Of a stretch of 64,000 nt of DNA, positions 42,121-50,839 are shown piece by piece. The notes below the pieces were generated by a model. It saw nothing but the letters and a program-made list of their open reading frames with translations. It was not told where the DNA came from and ran no database searches. The position numbers and the translations under genes were made by a program. Numbering within the stretch: the first letter of the stretch is position 1; each line of letters begins with the position of its first letter. The DNA is from Bog-473 sp963711065 (GTDB lineage: Bacteria; Actinomycetota; Acidimicrobiia; Acidimicrobiales; RAAP-2), in the NCBI GenBank assembly GCA_963711065.1, contig CAVQCO010000008.1, positions 62,001 to 126,000 of the forward strand, given 5' to 3'.

Positions 42121-42952
42121 GTGGCCCGGTCACGGCGGTCGCGCCGCACGCTGACGGTCATCATCCTCGTCGTTCTCTCGCTGTCCCTGATCTCGCTCGA
42201 CCTCAACGGCCGGACCCACAGCCTGACGTCGGGCGTGAAGTCCGTGGCCAACGACGTCTACGCGCCGTTGCGCCAAGGCGTGCTCGACGTGATCAGTCCC
42301 ATCGGCAACTTCTTCGCCGGCGCGTTCAACTACGGCTCCTTGCAGTCGGAGAACGAGAAGCTGCAGCGCACGATCGGGCAACTCCGGGCCGCCCAGGCCG
42401 AGCGCACCTTCGAGGAGACCCAGCTGAGAGAATTCGACCGCGCTGCAGAACCTTCCCTTCCTGCAGTCGCTGCCCACCGTCACCGCGCAGACCATCGACC
42501 AGTACACGTCCAACTTCACGGCGACCATCACGCTGGACAAGGGCCGGGCCGACGGGGTGGACGTGGGCTTCCCGGTCGTCGGGGCCGGAGGCCTCGTGGG
42601 GCAGGTGATCCAGTCGTTCCACCACACGTCGGTGGTGCGCCTGATCACCGATGGCCAGTCAAAGGTCGGCGTGACGTTCGGCAACCAGCTGACGGGGATC
42701 GTCGACGGCCAGGGCCCCGAGAGCTCCATGACCGCAGACCTCGTGGCACCGCACACGCCCCTGCACAAGGGGGAGGTCATGTTCACGAGCAGCCTCGATG
42801 CGGCGTCGTTCCCACCCGGGATCCCGGTTGCCGCCGTGCGGTCGTTCCACACCGCGGCCGGCGCCAGCCAGGAGAGCATCGAGGTCGACCCCAGGGCCGA
42901 CCTCGATGCTCTCGCCTACGTGGACATCGTGCAGTGGGTGCCGCCGGCATGA
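42121..42952 (+). pseudogene. mreC: Rod-shape-determining protein MreC, interrupted by one frameshift
   Basis: GTG 42121 begins a one-helix membrane protein (LTVIILVVLSLSLISL) with a coiled coil (SENEKLQRTIGQLRAAQ). At 42436-42447 the frame shifts by one base, after REFD. The MreC beta domain then continues normally in the next frame (ALQNLPFLQSLPTVTAQTI...DVGFPVVGAGGLVGQVIQ) to TGA 42952. Total length minus one base is exactly 277 codons. MreC is periplasmic and organises the elongasome. The clean repair suggests a sequencing or assembly error, not a true pseudogene. Confidence 0.85.
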
Positions 42953-43485
42953 CCGCTCGCGCGGTCCTCCGGGTCGCCCTGGTGATCTTCGTGGCGCTGA
43001 TGGTGCAGCAGACGGTGATGGTGGCGCTGCGCATCGGCGGCGCCCATCCCGAGCTCCTGTGGCTGCTCCCCATCACCGCGGCGCTGCTCGACGGGCCCGA
43101 GACCGGCGCCATCGTGGGGTTCTGGGCAGGCCTGGCGTTCGACCTGGTCCTGCCGACGCCCTTCGGCCTGTCCGCCCTGGTGGGCTGCCTGCTCGGCTAC
43201 GTCACCGGGTCGCTCACGGCGGCGGTGGACCCCCGAGCGGCCTGGCTGAAGCCGGTGGCCGCGCTCGCGGGGAGCGTCGCAGCGGACATGCTGTTCGCCG
43301 TGCTCGGTGCGATCCTCGGTCAGCAACAGATGGTGCAGGTGGACTTCCTGGCCCTGTGCCTGGTCGTTGGCGTGTCCAGTCTGGTGCTGGTCCTCCCGGT
43401 CAATCGGCTCATGCGCTGGGCCCTGGCCGGCGAGAACAACCGCCGCTCGCTCGTGCCGGCGCAGACGCCCAGCAGGGCCTGGTGA
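42949..43485 (+). CDS. mreD: Rod-shape-determining protein MreD
   Basis: 178 aa with five or six membrane helices in MreD style (MTARAVLRVALVIFVALMVQQTV..., GFWAGLAFDLVLPTPFGLSALVG). It overlaps mreC (ATGA, 42949-42952) and PBP2 (GTGA, 43482-43485) by 4 bp each, so the cluster is translated as a chain. It is an elongasome membrane component. Confidence 0.9.
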   Translation: MTARAVLRVALVIFVALMVQQTVMVALRIGGAHPELLWLLPITAALLDGPETGAIVGFWAGLAFDLVLPTPFGLSALVGCLLGYVTGSLTAAVDPRAAWLKPVAALAGSVAADMLFAVLGAILGQQQMVQVDFLALCLVVGVSSLVLVLPVNRLMRWALAGENNRRSLVPAQTPSRAW

Positions 43486-45710
43486 AGCGGACCTTCCGGC
43501 ACCCGATCCGCGGCGACCGGCTCCACCCCAAGCCCTCGACGCGTCCGGCGCGCCGCCAGTCCTGGCGCACCGACGCGCGTCAGCCGCGCATGCGCCCGCG
43601 CAAGAGCGTCAACGTGGCCTCCATCGTCGGGAACCCCGAAGAGGAGGAGTCCCGCCCGAACCTGCGGCTTCGGGTCGTGGGGATCGCCGTGCTGCTGCTC
43701 TTCGGGGTCCTCGTGCTGCGCCTGTGGACCCTCCAGGTTGTCGAGGGCAAGACCTACGCGGCCGCCGTGACGCGGAACCAGGTACGGGTCGTGAGCATCG
43801 CTGCGCCGCGCGGTGAGATCGTGGATCGTAACGGCACCGTGCTGGTCTCCAACATCCCGCAGCAGGAGATTCTGCTTTCGCGCGCCGAGGCGGCGCAGAA
43901 CCCGGGCATCGTCGGGATGGTGGCCGCGCTGGTCGGCCAGACGCCGGCGCAGGTCACCGCGTCCATCAACAACAACCAGTACAGCCCCTATGAGCCCGTG
44001 CCCGTGGCGGTCGGCGTCTCGACCGCAACCGTGCAGTTCCTCCAGACGCACCAGTCGGAATACCCCGGCGTGAGCGTCGAGACGGTGGCCCAGCGGACCT
44101 ATCCCCAGGGCGGGACGACGGCCACCCACGTCCTCGGGTTCGTGGGTGACATCACCGGGAGCTATCTGGCCGCCCACCCCAACGACGGCTACACCCAGGG
44201 CAGCAAGATCGGCCTGTCGGGCATCGAGGGCCAGTACGAGCCGTACCTTCGTGGGGTCGACGGTCGCCAGGCGCTCTCCGTCGATGCCAGCGGCACCGTG
44301 GTGGGGACCCTCAGCACCACCGCCCCGCAGATCGGCAGCACCGTGGTGCTCAACGTCGACGCCGGGCTGCAGCAGGCCGTCCAGAACGACCTCCAACAAC
44401 AGATACTGGCGGACCGACAGACGCTCGACACCATCGACAACAAGTACCCACCGGCCCCGAACGGCGCCGTCGTGGTGATGAACCCCCAGAACGGCCAGGT
44501 GCTCGCGATCGCCTCCTACCCGTCCTACGACCTCAACCAGTGGGTGGGCGGCATCTCGTCGGCCAACTTCAGCGCCCTGCAGGCGTCGGGTGCGGAGAAC
44601 AACGACGCCATCGAGGGGCAGTACACGCCGGGCTCGACCTTCAAGCTCGTCACGGCGACGGCGGCGCTCCAGGACGGGCTCATCACGCCCGGCACCCCGT
44701 ACTACGACTCGGGCCACTACAAGATCACGGGGTGCCCTGCGCCCGGAGTCAACAACGACACCGGCTGCACCCTCAGCGACAACCCGGGCGACGGCACCGG
44801 CACCTACGACGTCAGCGGCGCCCTGACCGTGTCGAGCGACGCGTTCTTCTACCACCTGGGCGACCAGTTCTGGCAGGAGCGCGGCACCTTCGGGATCACG
44901 CCGATCCAGAACGAGGCGACCGCCTACGGGGAGGGGACCATCACCGGGATCGACCTCCCCGGGGAGGCGCAGGGGCGGGTCGACGGCTACCTGCTCCGGG
45001 CCAAGCTGCACGCCGAGGCCCCCAAGGCGTTCCCCTATGCGGCCTCGTGGTTCACCGGCGACAACGTCGAACTGGCCTTCGGGCAGGGCGAGACCGTGCT
45101 GACGCCGATTGAGCAAGCGGTCGCCTACGCCACCTTCGCCAACGGCGGCACGCGCTACGCGCCGCAGGTCGCCTCCGAGATCGTCGACCCCCTGACCGGC
45201 AAGGTGGTCAAGAAGCTGGCACCACAGGTGACCGGGCACGTGAGCATCTCTCCGGCGAACTACTCGGCCATCCTCCAGGGGCTCGAGGGCGTGATCTCGA
45301 ACCCGAGCGGCACCGCGTACGGGGACTTCCAGGGCTTCCCCTCATCGTGGAACCTCGCCGGCAAGACGGGCACCGCCTCGAACCAGGCTGGCCTCTCGCC
45401 CAACTCCTGGTTCGTCGCCTTCGGTCCCAACCCCAACCCGACCTATCTCGTGCTGGCCGTGATCGACCAGGGTGGGTACGGCGCCCAGGCCGCCGCCCCG
45501 CTCGTGCGCAACATCTTCGACTACATCGCGGCCAACCCGGAGGTCGCGCAGGCGAAGACGCCGACGCCGGCCACCCCCCCGAGCCTGACCGCGCCGGCGG
45601 TCAACCCGCCGCTCGGGACGCCCACGACGACGACGACCACGACGCCCGGCTCCAGGAGTCCCGGCACCGGCGCGACAACCACCACGACGACCGGCACACG
45701 GGGGGGCTGA
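43482..45710 (+). CDS. mrdA: Penicillin-binding protein 2 (peptidoglycan transpeptidase)
   Basis: 742 aa. Basic cytoplasmic N-terminus, one membrane helix (~residues 65-85), a dimerisation domain starting RNQVRVVSIAAPRGEIVDRNG, and the transpeptidase domain with STFK (Ser ~385), an SSD motif and KTGT (~627). The tail is Pro/Thr-rich (TTTTTTPGSRS). It crosslinks lateral wall under MreBCD control. The tail is longer than in E. coli PBP2. RodA, the usual partner glycosyltransferase, does not follow in this cluster. Confidence 0.92.
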   Translation: MKRTFRHPIRGDRLHPKPSTRPARRQSWRTDARQPRMRPRKSVNVASIVGNPEEEESRPNLRLRVVGIAVLLLFGVLVLRLWTLQVVEGKTYAAAVTRNQVRVVSIAAPRGEIVDRNGTVLVSNIPQQEILLSRAEAAQNPGIVGMVAALVGQTPAQVTASINNNQYSPYEPVPVAVGVSTATVQFLQTHQSEYPGVSVETVAQRTYPQGGTTATHVLGFVGDITGSYLAAHPNDGYTQGSKIGLSGIEGQYEPYLRGVDGRQALSVDASGTVVGTLSTTAPQIGSTVVLNVDAGLQQAVQNDLQQQILADRQTLDTIDNKYPPAPNGAVVVMNPQNGQVLAIASYPSYDLNQWVGGISSANFSALQASGAENNDAIEGQYTPGSTFKLVTATAALQDGLITPGTPYYDSGHYKITGCPAPGVNNDTGCTLSDNPGDGTGTYDVSGALTVSSDAFFYHLGDQFWQERGTFGITPIQNEATAYGEGTITGIDLPGEAQGRVDGYLLRAKLHAEAPKAFPYAASWFTGDNVELAFGQGETVLTPIEQAVAYATFANGGTRYAPQVASEIVDPLTGKVVKKLAPQVTGHVSISPANYSAILQGLEGVISNPSGTAYGDFQGFPSSWNLAGKTGTASNQAGLSPNSWFVAFGPNPNPTYLVLAVIDQGGYGAQAAAPLVRNIFDYIAANPEVAQAKTPTPATPPSLTAPAVNPPLGTPTTTTTTTPGSRSPGTGATTTTTTGTRGG

Positions 45711-45753
45711 GCGACCCGGGAGGCAGCGGGGTGTCCTCTAGCGTGGAAGGGCG

Positions 45754-47698
45754 ATGGAGACCCTGTGGCCCGAGATCGAGCGCCTGCTTCCCACGGTGTC
45801 CAAGCCGGCCCGCTACATCGGCGGTGAGCAGGGTGCCGTGCTCCCCGTGCACGGCACGGGGAAGGTGGCCTGGCTGCTCATCTACCCCGACACCTACGAG
45901 ATCGGCCTGCCCAACCAGGGGCTGCAGATCCTCTACGAGATCCTCAACGAGCGGGGCGACGCATTGGCCGAGCGGGCCTACGCCCCGTGGGTCGACATGG
46001 AGGCGGCCATGCGCGCCGCCGCCGTCCCCCTCTTCAGCGTGGAGCAGCACCTCCCGGCCGCCGCTTTCGACGTCCTGGCCTTCAACCTGTCGGCCGAGCT
46101 CGTCTACACCAACGTCCTCAACCTGATCGACCTGGCCGGCGTGCCCTTGCACGCGGTGGAGCGGGCCGGGGCCGACGCCCTCGTCGTCGCCGGGGGCCAC
46201 TGCGCCTTCAACCCCGAGCCGCTGGCCGACTTCGTCGACGCCTTCGTGCTGGGCGACGGGGAGGAGGCGGTGGGCGAGGTCAACGAGGTGCTGGCCGACT
46301 GGCTGTGGACCGCACCGCCCGAGGAGCGTGATCGCACGGCGCTGCTGCGCGCGCTGGCCCGGCTGGAGGGGGTGTACGTGCCGGCGCTCTACGCCCCGGC
46401 CTACGAGAGCGGCCGTCTGGTGTCGACCCTCCCGGTCGACCCCGGCGTGCCGGCGACGGTGGCGAAGCGGACGGTGGCCGACCTCGCCGACTGGCCCTAC
46501 CCCTCCCGGCAACTGGTCCCGCTGACCGAGGTCGTCCACGACCGGCTGAACGTCGAGGTCTTCCGGGGCTGCACGCGGGGGTGCCGCTTCTGCCAGGCCG
46601 GCATGATCACCCGGCCGGTGCGCGAGCGCCCGGCCGCACAGGTGCGCGAGCTCGGTGCGCAAGGGTCTGGAGCGGACCGGCTACGACGAGGTGACGCTGA
46701 CCTCGCTCTCGACGGCCGACTTCTCGGGCATCGAGGACACGGTGCGCGACATCGTCGACGACCCCGAGCACGGCGGGCGGGTCTCGGTCAGCCTCCCGTC
46801 ACTCCGCGTGGACGCGTTCACGGTGGGCACGGCGGCGCAGATCCAGAAGGTTCGCCGGACAGGCCTCACCTTCGCACCCGAGGGCGGCACCTGGCGGATG
46901 CGGCCGGTCATCAACAAGCTGATCACCGAGGAGGATCTCTACGGCGCGGTCGACTCCGCCTTCAGCCAGGGCTGGCGGCGGGTCAAGCTGTACTTCCTCA
47001 TCGGCCTGCCCACCGAGCGCGACGAGGACGTGCTCGGCATCGCCGAGCTGGGGGCACGGTGCGTCGAGATCGGCCGGCGTCACCAGAAGTCGGTCAACGT
47101 GGTGGCCTCGGTGGGCGGTTTCGTGCCCAAGGCCCACACGCCCTTCCAGTGGTTCGGCCAGGACAGCGTGGTCGGGTTGGAGCGCAAGGTCGTCCTCTTG
47201 CGTGAGGCGGCGCGGCGCACCCGGGGCCTGACGATCCGCTGGCACGACCCCGCCGCCTCGGTCGCCGAGGGCCTGGCCAGCCGGGGCGACCGGCGCATGG
47301 GCGCCGTGATCGAGCGGGTGTGGCGGGCCGGCGGCACCTTCCAGGAGTGGTCCGAGCGCTTCGACCTCTCCCTGTGGACCAGCGCCCTCGCCGCCGAGGG
47401 GCTGAGCCTCCAGGACGTGTGCCACCGCGAACGGGGCGCCGACGAGGCGCTGCCGTGGGACCACATCTCTGCCGGCCTGCACCGCGACTTCCTCTGGGGC
47501 GACTGGCAGGACGCCCTGGCCCGGGTGACGGTGGAGGACTGCCGCTGGACCCCGTGCTACGACTGCGGCGCCTGCACCGGGTTCGGGCTCGAGCACGTGG
47601 TGGCCTCCCCGGTCCCGCCGGCGGGGGGCAGCCAGGGCACGGGCCAGGACCTCAGCGTCGGCGACCGGATCCCGGTCCGCCTGGTCGACCGTGCCTGA
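45754..47698 (+). pseudogene. TIGR03960-family B12-binding radical SAM protein, one frameshift
   Basis: ATG 45754 with GGAAGGG upstream. The N-terminal ~270 residues include a B12-binding-like domain (DTYEIGLPNQGLQILYEILN, GGHCAFNPEPLADFVD). The radical SAM cluster motif is CTRGCRFCQAG. At 46654-46655 one extra G breaks the frame in RELV-RKGLERTGY; removing it gives 648 continuous codons. It continues VTLTSLSTADFSG... to the CYDCGACTG motif. The family pairs with TIGR03936 beside rng/rplU in actinobacteria and clostridia. Its exact reaction is unknown. Probably intact in the organism. Confidence 0.85.
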
Positions 47699-48509
47699 GG
47701 AGGGAGCGGAGGCCCGAGCCCAGCGCCGGCTGCGCCTGCGCTTCGCCAAGACCGGAAAGATCCGCTTCACGAGCCACCGGGACGTGGCCCGGATGTGGGA
47801 ACGGGCGCTGCGGCGGAGCCGGTTGCCCGTGGCCTATTCGCAGGGATTCGTCCCGCACCCCCTGGTGAGCTTCGGGCTCGCCCTGCCCACCGGCTGCGAG
47901 TCCCGTGGCGAATACCTCGACGTCCGCCTCGGGCCCGCCGGCCCCGACGAGACCCCGGTCACCGGGCTGCCGTGGGCCCTGAGCACCCTCCTGCCCGAGG
48001 GGATCGACGTGACGACGGCCGCGCTGGTCGGTGAGGCGGAGGGATCGCTCCAGCAGGAGGTAGCATCGTGTGATTGGGAGCTGGAGGTGCTCGGAGTGCC
48101 AGGTGAGGAATTGGCGGAGCGGGTCGACAAGATGCTCGCTGCTCCCATCCTCACGGTCCGGCGGGAGCGGAAGGGTCGTCAAGCCGAGGACGACATCCGC
48201 CCGGCCATCCGGGAACTGTCCGTGACCAGCCCCAACGGTCGGCTCGAGGCGGCGCTGGCCACGCATCCGCGTGGCGTCCGCCCGGCCGACCTGGTAGCGG
48301 CCCTGGGCACCGACGCGGTGCTCGGACGGGCCTGTCGAACGCATCAATGGATCGAACGCGACGGCGCACGGTTCGAACCGCTCCCTGTGGGCGGCTCCGG
48401 GACCGGCGCGGACGCGGCACAGCACGCGAGGAGGGCTTTCCCTCATGTCCGAGACGGAAATCAGCCAGACCCCGGAGGGTCCCCCCCGGGAGGCAGCGGG
48501 AGGGGCTAG
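47691..48509 (+). CDS. TIGR03936-family protein (radical SAM partner)
   Basis: 272 aa from GTG 47691, overlapping the radical SAM gene by 8 bp. The family start RLRLRFAKTGKIRFTSHRD is followed by YSQGFVPHPLVSFGLALPTGCES. The C-terminal ~30 residues run into the 5' end of rng in another frame (65-bp overlap) and look like random sequence, so the functional protein probably ends near residue 245. It always accompanies TIGR03960; the pair may modify RNA or a cofactor. Confidence 0.85.
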   Translation: MPEEGAEARAQRRLRLRFAKTGKIRFTSHRDVARMWERALRRSRLPVAYSQGFVPHPLVSFGLALPTGCESRGEYLDVRLGPAGPDETPVTGLPWALSTLLPEGIDVTTAALVGEAEGSLQQEVASCDWELEVLGVPGEELAERVDKMLAAPILTVRRERKGRQAEDDIRPAIRELSVTSPNGRLEAALATHPRGVRPADLVAALGTDAVLGRACRTHQWIERDGARFEPLPVGGSGTGADAAQHARRAFPHVRDGNQPDPGGSPPGGSGRG

Positions 48510-50040
48510 CCCGCCCGACGCGGCGCGCCCCGGGGCGCCCCGCAAGCCGAAGATCGGTGACACCCGGCCCGCGCCGCACCCCGCGCCCCCGGCGCAGGCG
48601 GCGCCAGTCGTGCCGTTGGTGCGGCCGGGGTCCGGGAGCGCACCGAAGGAGGCTCCGACCGGGGAAGTCGGGCCGGCAGGGCCCGGCGGCGACGATGCGG
48701 AGGCGGGGGCCACGCGGGCGCGGAGCCGCCGCCGCACGGGGCGGGACCGGGATCGCCGCAACAAGCAGGTGGGCCGCTACCTGGTCTGTGTCCACGTGCA
48801 GCCCCACATGACCCAGATCGCAATGCTGGAAGGGCGCTCCCTGGTCGAGCACTACGTGTCCCGGGCGGCCGACGACACCAGCCAGATCGACGGCAACGTG
48901 TACCGGGGGCGGGTCCAGAACGTGCTGCCCGGCATGGAGGCCGCCTTCGTCGACATCGGCATCCCCAAGAACGCCGTGCTCTACCGGGGCGACGTCCGCT
49001 ACGACCGGGACGACATCGAGGGCGGGTCGGCGCAACAGCCGCGGATCGAGGACGTGCTCAAGGCCGGCCAGACCATCTTGTGCCAGGTCACCAAGAATCC
49101 CATCGGGGCCAAGGGCGCCCGCCTGACCCAGGAGGTCTCGCTGCCCGGGCGCTTCGCCGTCCTGGTGCCCAACTCGAGCGCGTTCGGGATCTCCAAGCGG
49201 CTGGGGGACACCGAGCGCCGGCGGCTGCGCCGGATCATCGACGAGGTGAAGCCGGCCGGTCACGGCATGATCGTGCGCACGGCCGCCGAGGGCGTCTCGG
49301 CAGACGAGCTGCGCCGCGACGTGACGACGCTGCTCGAGCAGTGGAACGCCATCGAGTCCGAGGCCAAGCGGTCGGACGCCCCGGGCCTCCTGTACCGGGA
49401 ACCCGAGCTGTCGGTGCGGATCCTGCGCGAGGAGCTCAACGCCGAGTACCGCGGAGTCGTGATCGACGATCTGGCGCTCTTCGAGCAGGTTCGCGACTAC
49501 GTGCGGGCCGTCAGCCCCGAGCTCTCGGACCGGGTGGAGTACTACGACCCCGAGGAAGAGGGCCTGCCGATCTTCGAGCGCTACCACGTGCACGAGCAGT
49601 TGCACAAGGCGTTGGACCGCAAGGTCTGGCTCCCCTCGGGGGGGTCGCTCATCATCGAGCGCACCGAGGCCCTCACGGTGATCGACGTCAACACGGGGAA
49701 GAACGTCGGCAAGACGAACCTGGAGGAGACCGTCTTCCGCAACAACCTCGAGGCGGCCGAGGAGGTGGCGCGCCAGCTGCGGTTGCGCGACATCGGCGGC
49801 ATCATCGTCATCGACTTCATCGACATGGAGGTCCGGGAGAACCGGGAGAAGGTGGCGGCCGCGCTGCGCAACGCCCTAGCCCGGGACAAGACGCGGACGC
49901 AGGTCTTCGACATCTCCGAGCTGGGGCTGGTCGAGATGACCCGCAAGCGCGTGTCGGAGGGCCTGCTCGAGACGCTCTCGACCGAGTGCGCCGTCTGCGG
50001 GGGCCGGGGCGTGACCCTCGACGACTCCGTCCTGCGCTAG
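48445..50040 (+). CDS. rng: Ribonuclease E/G family protein
   Basis: 531 aa. N-terminal ~110 residues are Pro/Ala/Gly-rich and disordered, ending in a basic stretch (RSRRRTGRDRDRRNK). Then an S1-type RNA-binding domain (GNVYRGRVQNVLPGMEAAFVDIG), a 5' sensor region, the catalytic aspartates in VIDVNTG and IVIDFIDM, and a zinc-link CAVCGGRG near the end. It processes rRNA and mRNA. GAGGAGGG lies ~10 nt before ATG 48445. Its TAG stop is part of the TAGGCT box of rplU. Confidence 0.93.
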   Translation: MSETEISQTPEGPPREAAGGASPPDAARPGAPRKPKIGDTRPAPHPAPPAQAAPVVPLVRPGSGSAPKEAPTGEVGPAGPGGDDAEAGATRARSRRRTGRDRDRRNKQVGRYLVCVHVQPHMTQIAMLEGRSLVEHYVSRAADDTSQIDGNVYRGRVQNVLPGMEAAFVDIGIPKNAVLYRGDVRYDRDDIEGGSAQQPRIEDVLKAGQTILCQVTKNPIGAKGARLTQEVSLPGRFAVLVPNSSAFGISKRLGDTERRRLRRIIDEVKPAGHGMIVRTAAEGVSADELRRDVTTLLEQWNAIESEAKRSDAPGLLYREPELSVRILREELNAEYRGVVIDDLALFEQVRDYVRAVSPELSDRVEYYDPEEEGLPIFERYHVHEQLHKALDRKVWLPSGGSLIIERTEALTVIDVNTGKNVGKTNLEETVFRNNLEAAEEVARQLRLRDIGGIIVIDFIDMEVRENREKVAAALRNALARDKTRTQVFDISELGLVEMTRKRVSEGLLETLSTECAVCGGRGVTLDDSVLR

Positions 50041-50043
50041 GCT
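50038..50043 (+). promoter_or_regulatory. TAnnnT box overlapping the rng stop codon, upstream of rplU
   Basis: TAGGCT begins with the TAG stop of rng and ends 9 nt before ATG 50053, with no ribosome-binding site. One sequence would serve as stop codon and -10 element for a leaderless rplU transcript. Confidence 0.45.
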
Positions 50044-50052
50044 CTCGCCCTT

Positions 50053-50367
50053 ATGTATGCCGTCATCAGGTCCGGAGGAAAGCAGGAGCGCGTCGCCGAG
50101 GGCCAGCGCGTCCGGGTCGAGCTGCTGGGCGAGCCGGTCGGGGCCGAGGTGTCCCTGGAGCCCGTCCTGGTGGTCGACGGCGACACCGTGCTGGCCACGC
50201 CCGAGCAGCTGGCCGGCGCCACCGTGACGGCGAAGGTCGTGGGCTCGGAGCTGGGCCCCAAGATCAACGCCATGACCTACAAGTCCAAGTCGAACCAGCG
50301 CCGCCGGTGGGGCCACCGCCAGCACTACGCCACGCTGGAGATCACCGCCATCACGGCGGCCGGCTGA
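50053..50367 (+). CDS. rplU: 50S ribosomal protein L21
   Basis: 104 aa, full length. It starts MYAVIRSGGKQERV and ends with the basic YKSKSNQRRRWGHRQHYATLEI motif that binds 23S rRNA. It is followed by rpmA after 25 bp, the universal L21-L27 pair. Confidence 0.97.
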   Translation: MYAVIRSGGKQERVAEGQRVRVELLGEPVGAEVSLEPVLVVDGDTVLATPEQLAGATVTAKVVGSELGPKINAMTYKSKSNQRRRWGHRQHYATLEITAITAAG

Positions 50368-50392
50368 GGCCGGGGAGCCCGAGGAGTCCGAC

Positions 50393-50644
50393 ATGTCCAA
50401 GACCAAGGGTGGCGGGTCGACCCGCAACGGCCGTGACTCTGCTGCGCAGCGCCTCGGCGTCAAGGAATTCGACGGCACGACGGTGACCGCCGGCTCCATC
50501 CTGGTGCGCCAGCGCGGCACGAAGTTCTACCCGGGCGCCAACGTCGGCCGCGGGGGCGACGACACGCTCTTCGCCACGGCCGACGGCAGGGTGAAGTTCG
50601 GTGAGCGCCGGGGACGCAAGCACATCAGCGTCGTCACCGACTAG
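50393..50644 (+). CDS. rpmA: 50S ribosomal protein L27
   Basis: 83 aa. KGGGSTRNGRDSAAQRLGVKEFDG at the N-terminus reaches the peptidyl transferase centre in the ribosome, followed by ILVRQRGTKFYPGANVGRGGDDTLFA. It has the typical length and no N-terminal extension needing cleavage. Confidence 0.97.
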   Translation: MSKTKGGGSTRNGRDSAAQRLGVKEFDGTTVTAGSILVRQRGTKFYPGANVGRGGDDTLFATADGRVKFGERRGRKHISVVTD

Positions 50645-50755
50645 CGCGGGCGCCGACCGCGACGGTGGCGCGGTGCGTGAGGGAGGGGGACGTTTCCAAG
50701 CCCGAACCCCGACCCCCCTCGTGGGACCCCCTCGCCTCGCCATTGCCGCGGATGC

Positions 50756-50784
50756 TTGACCTGACCTCGGCCCTGGGGTAGAGA
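50756..50784 (+). promoter_or_regulatory. Sigma70-type promoter for the secreted repeat protein
   Basis: TTGACC (50756-50761), a 17-bp spacer, then TAGAGA (50779-50784). It lies in the 195-bp gap after rpmA and ~55 nt before the start codon. It is one of the few places in the window with both hexamers at standard spacing. Confidence 0.55.
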
Positions 50785-50839
50785 CGCAGCACGCGAGTAC
50801 CGACGGGCACCGGGCTCGTCCTTGACTGGGAGGGCGCTG

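Noticed and set aside
42428..42450. Programmed ribosomal frameshift in mreC.
   Set aside because: No slippery sequence or downstream stem is evident, mreC is not known to use recoding, and three nearby genes show the same kind of indel.
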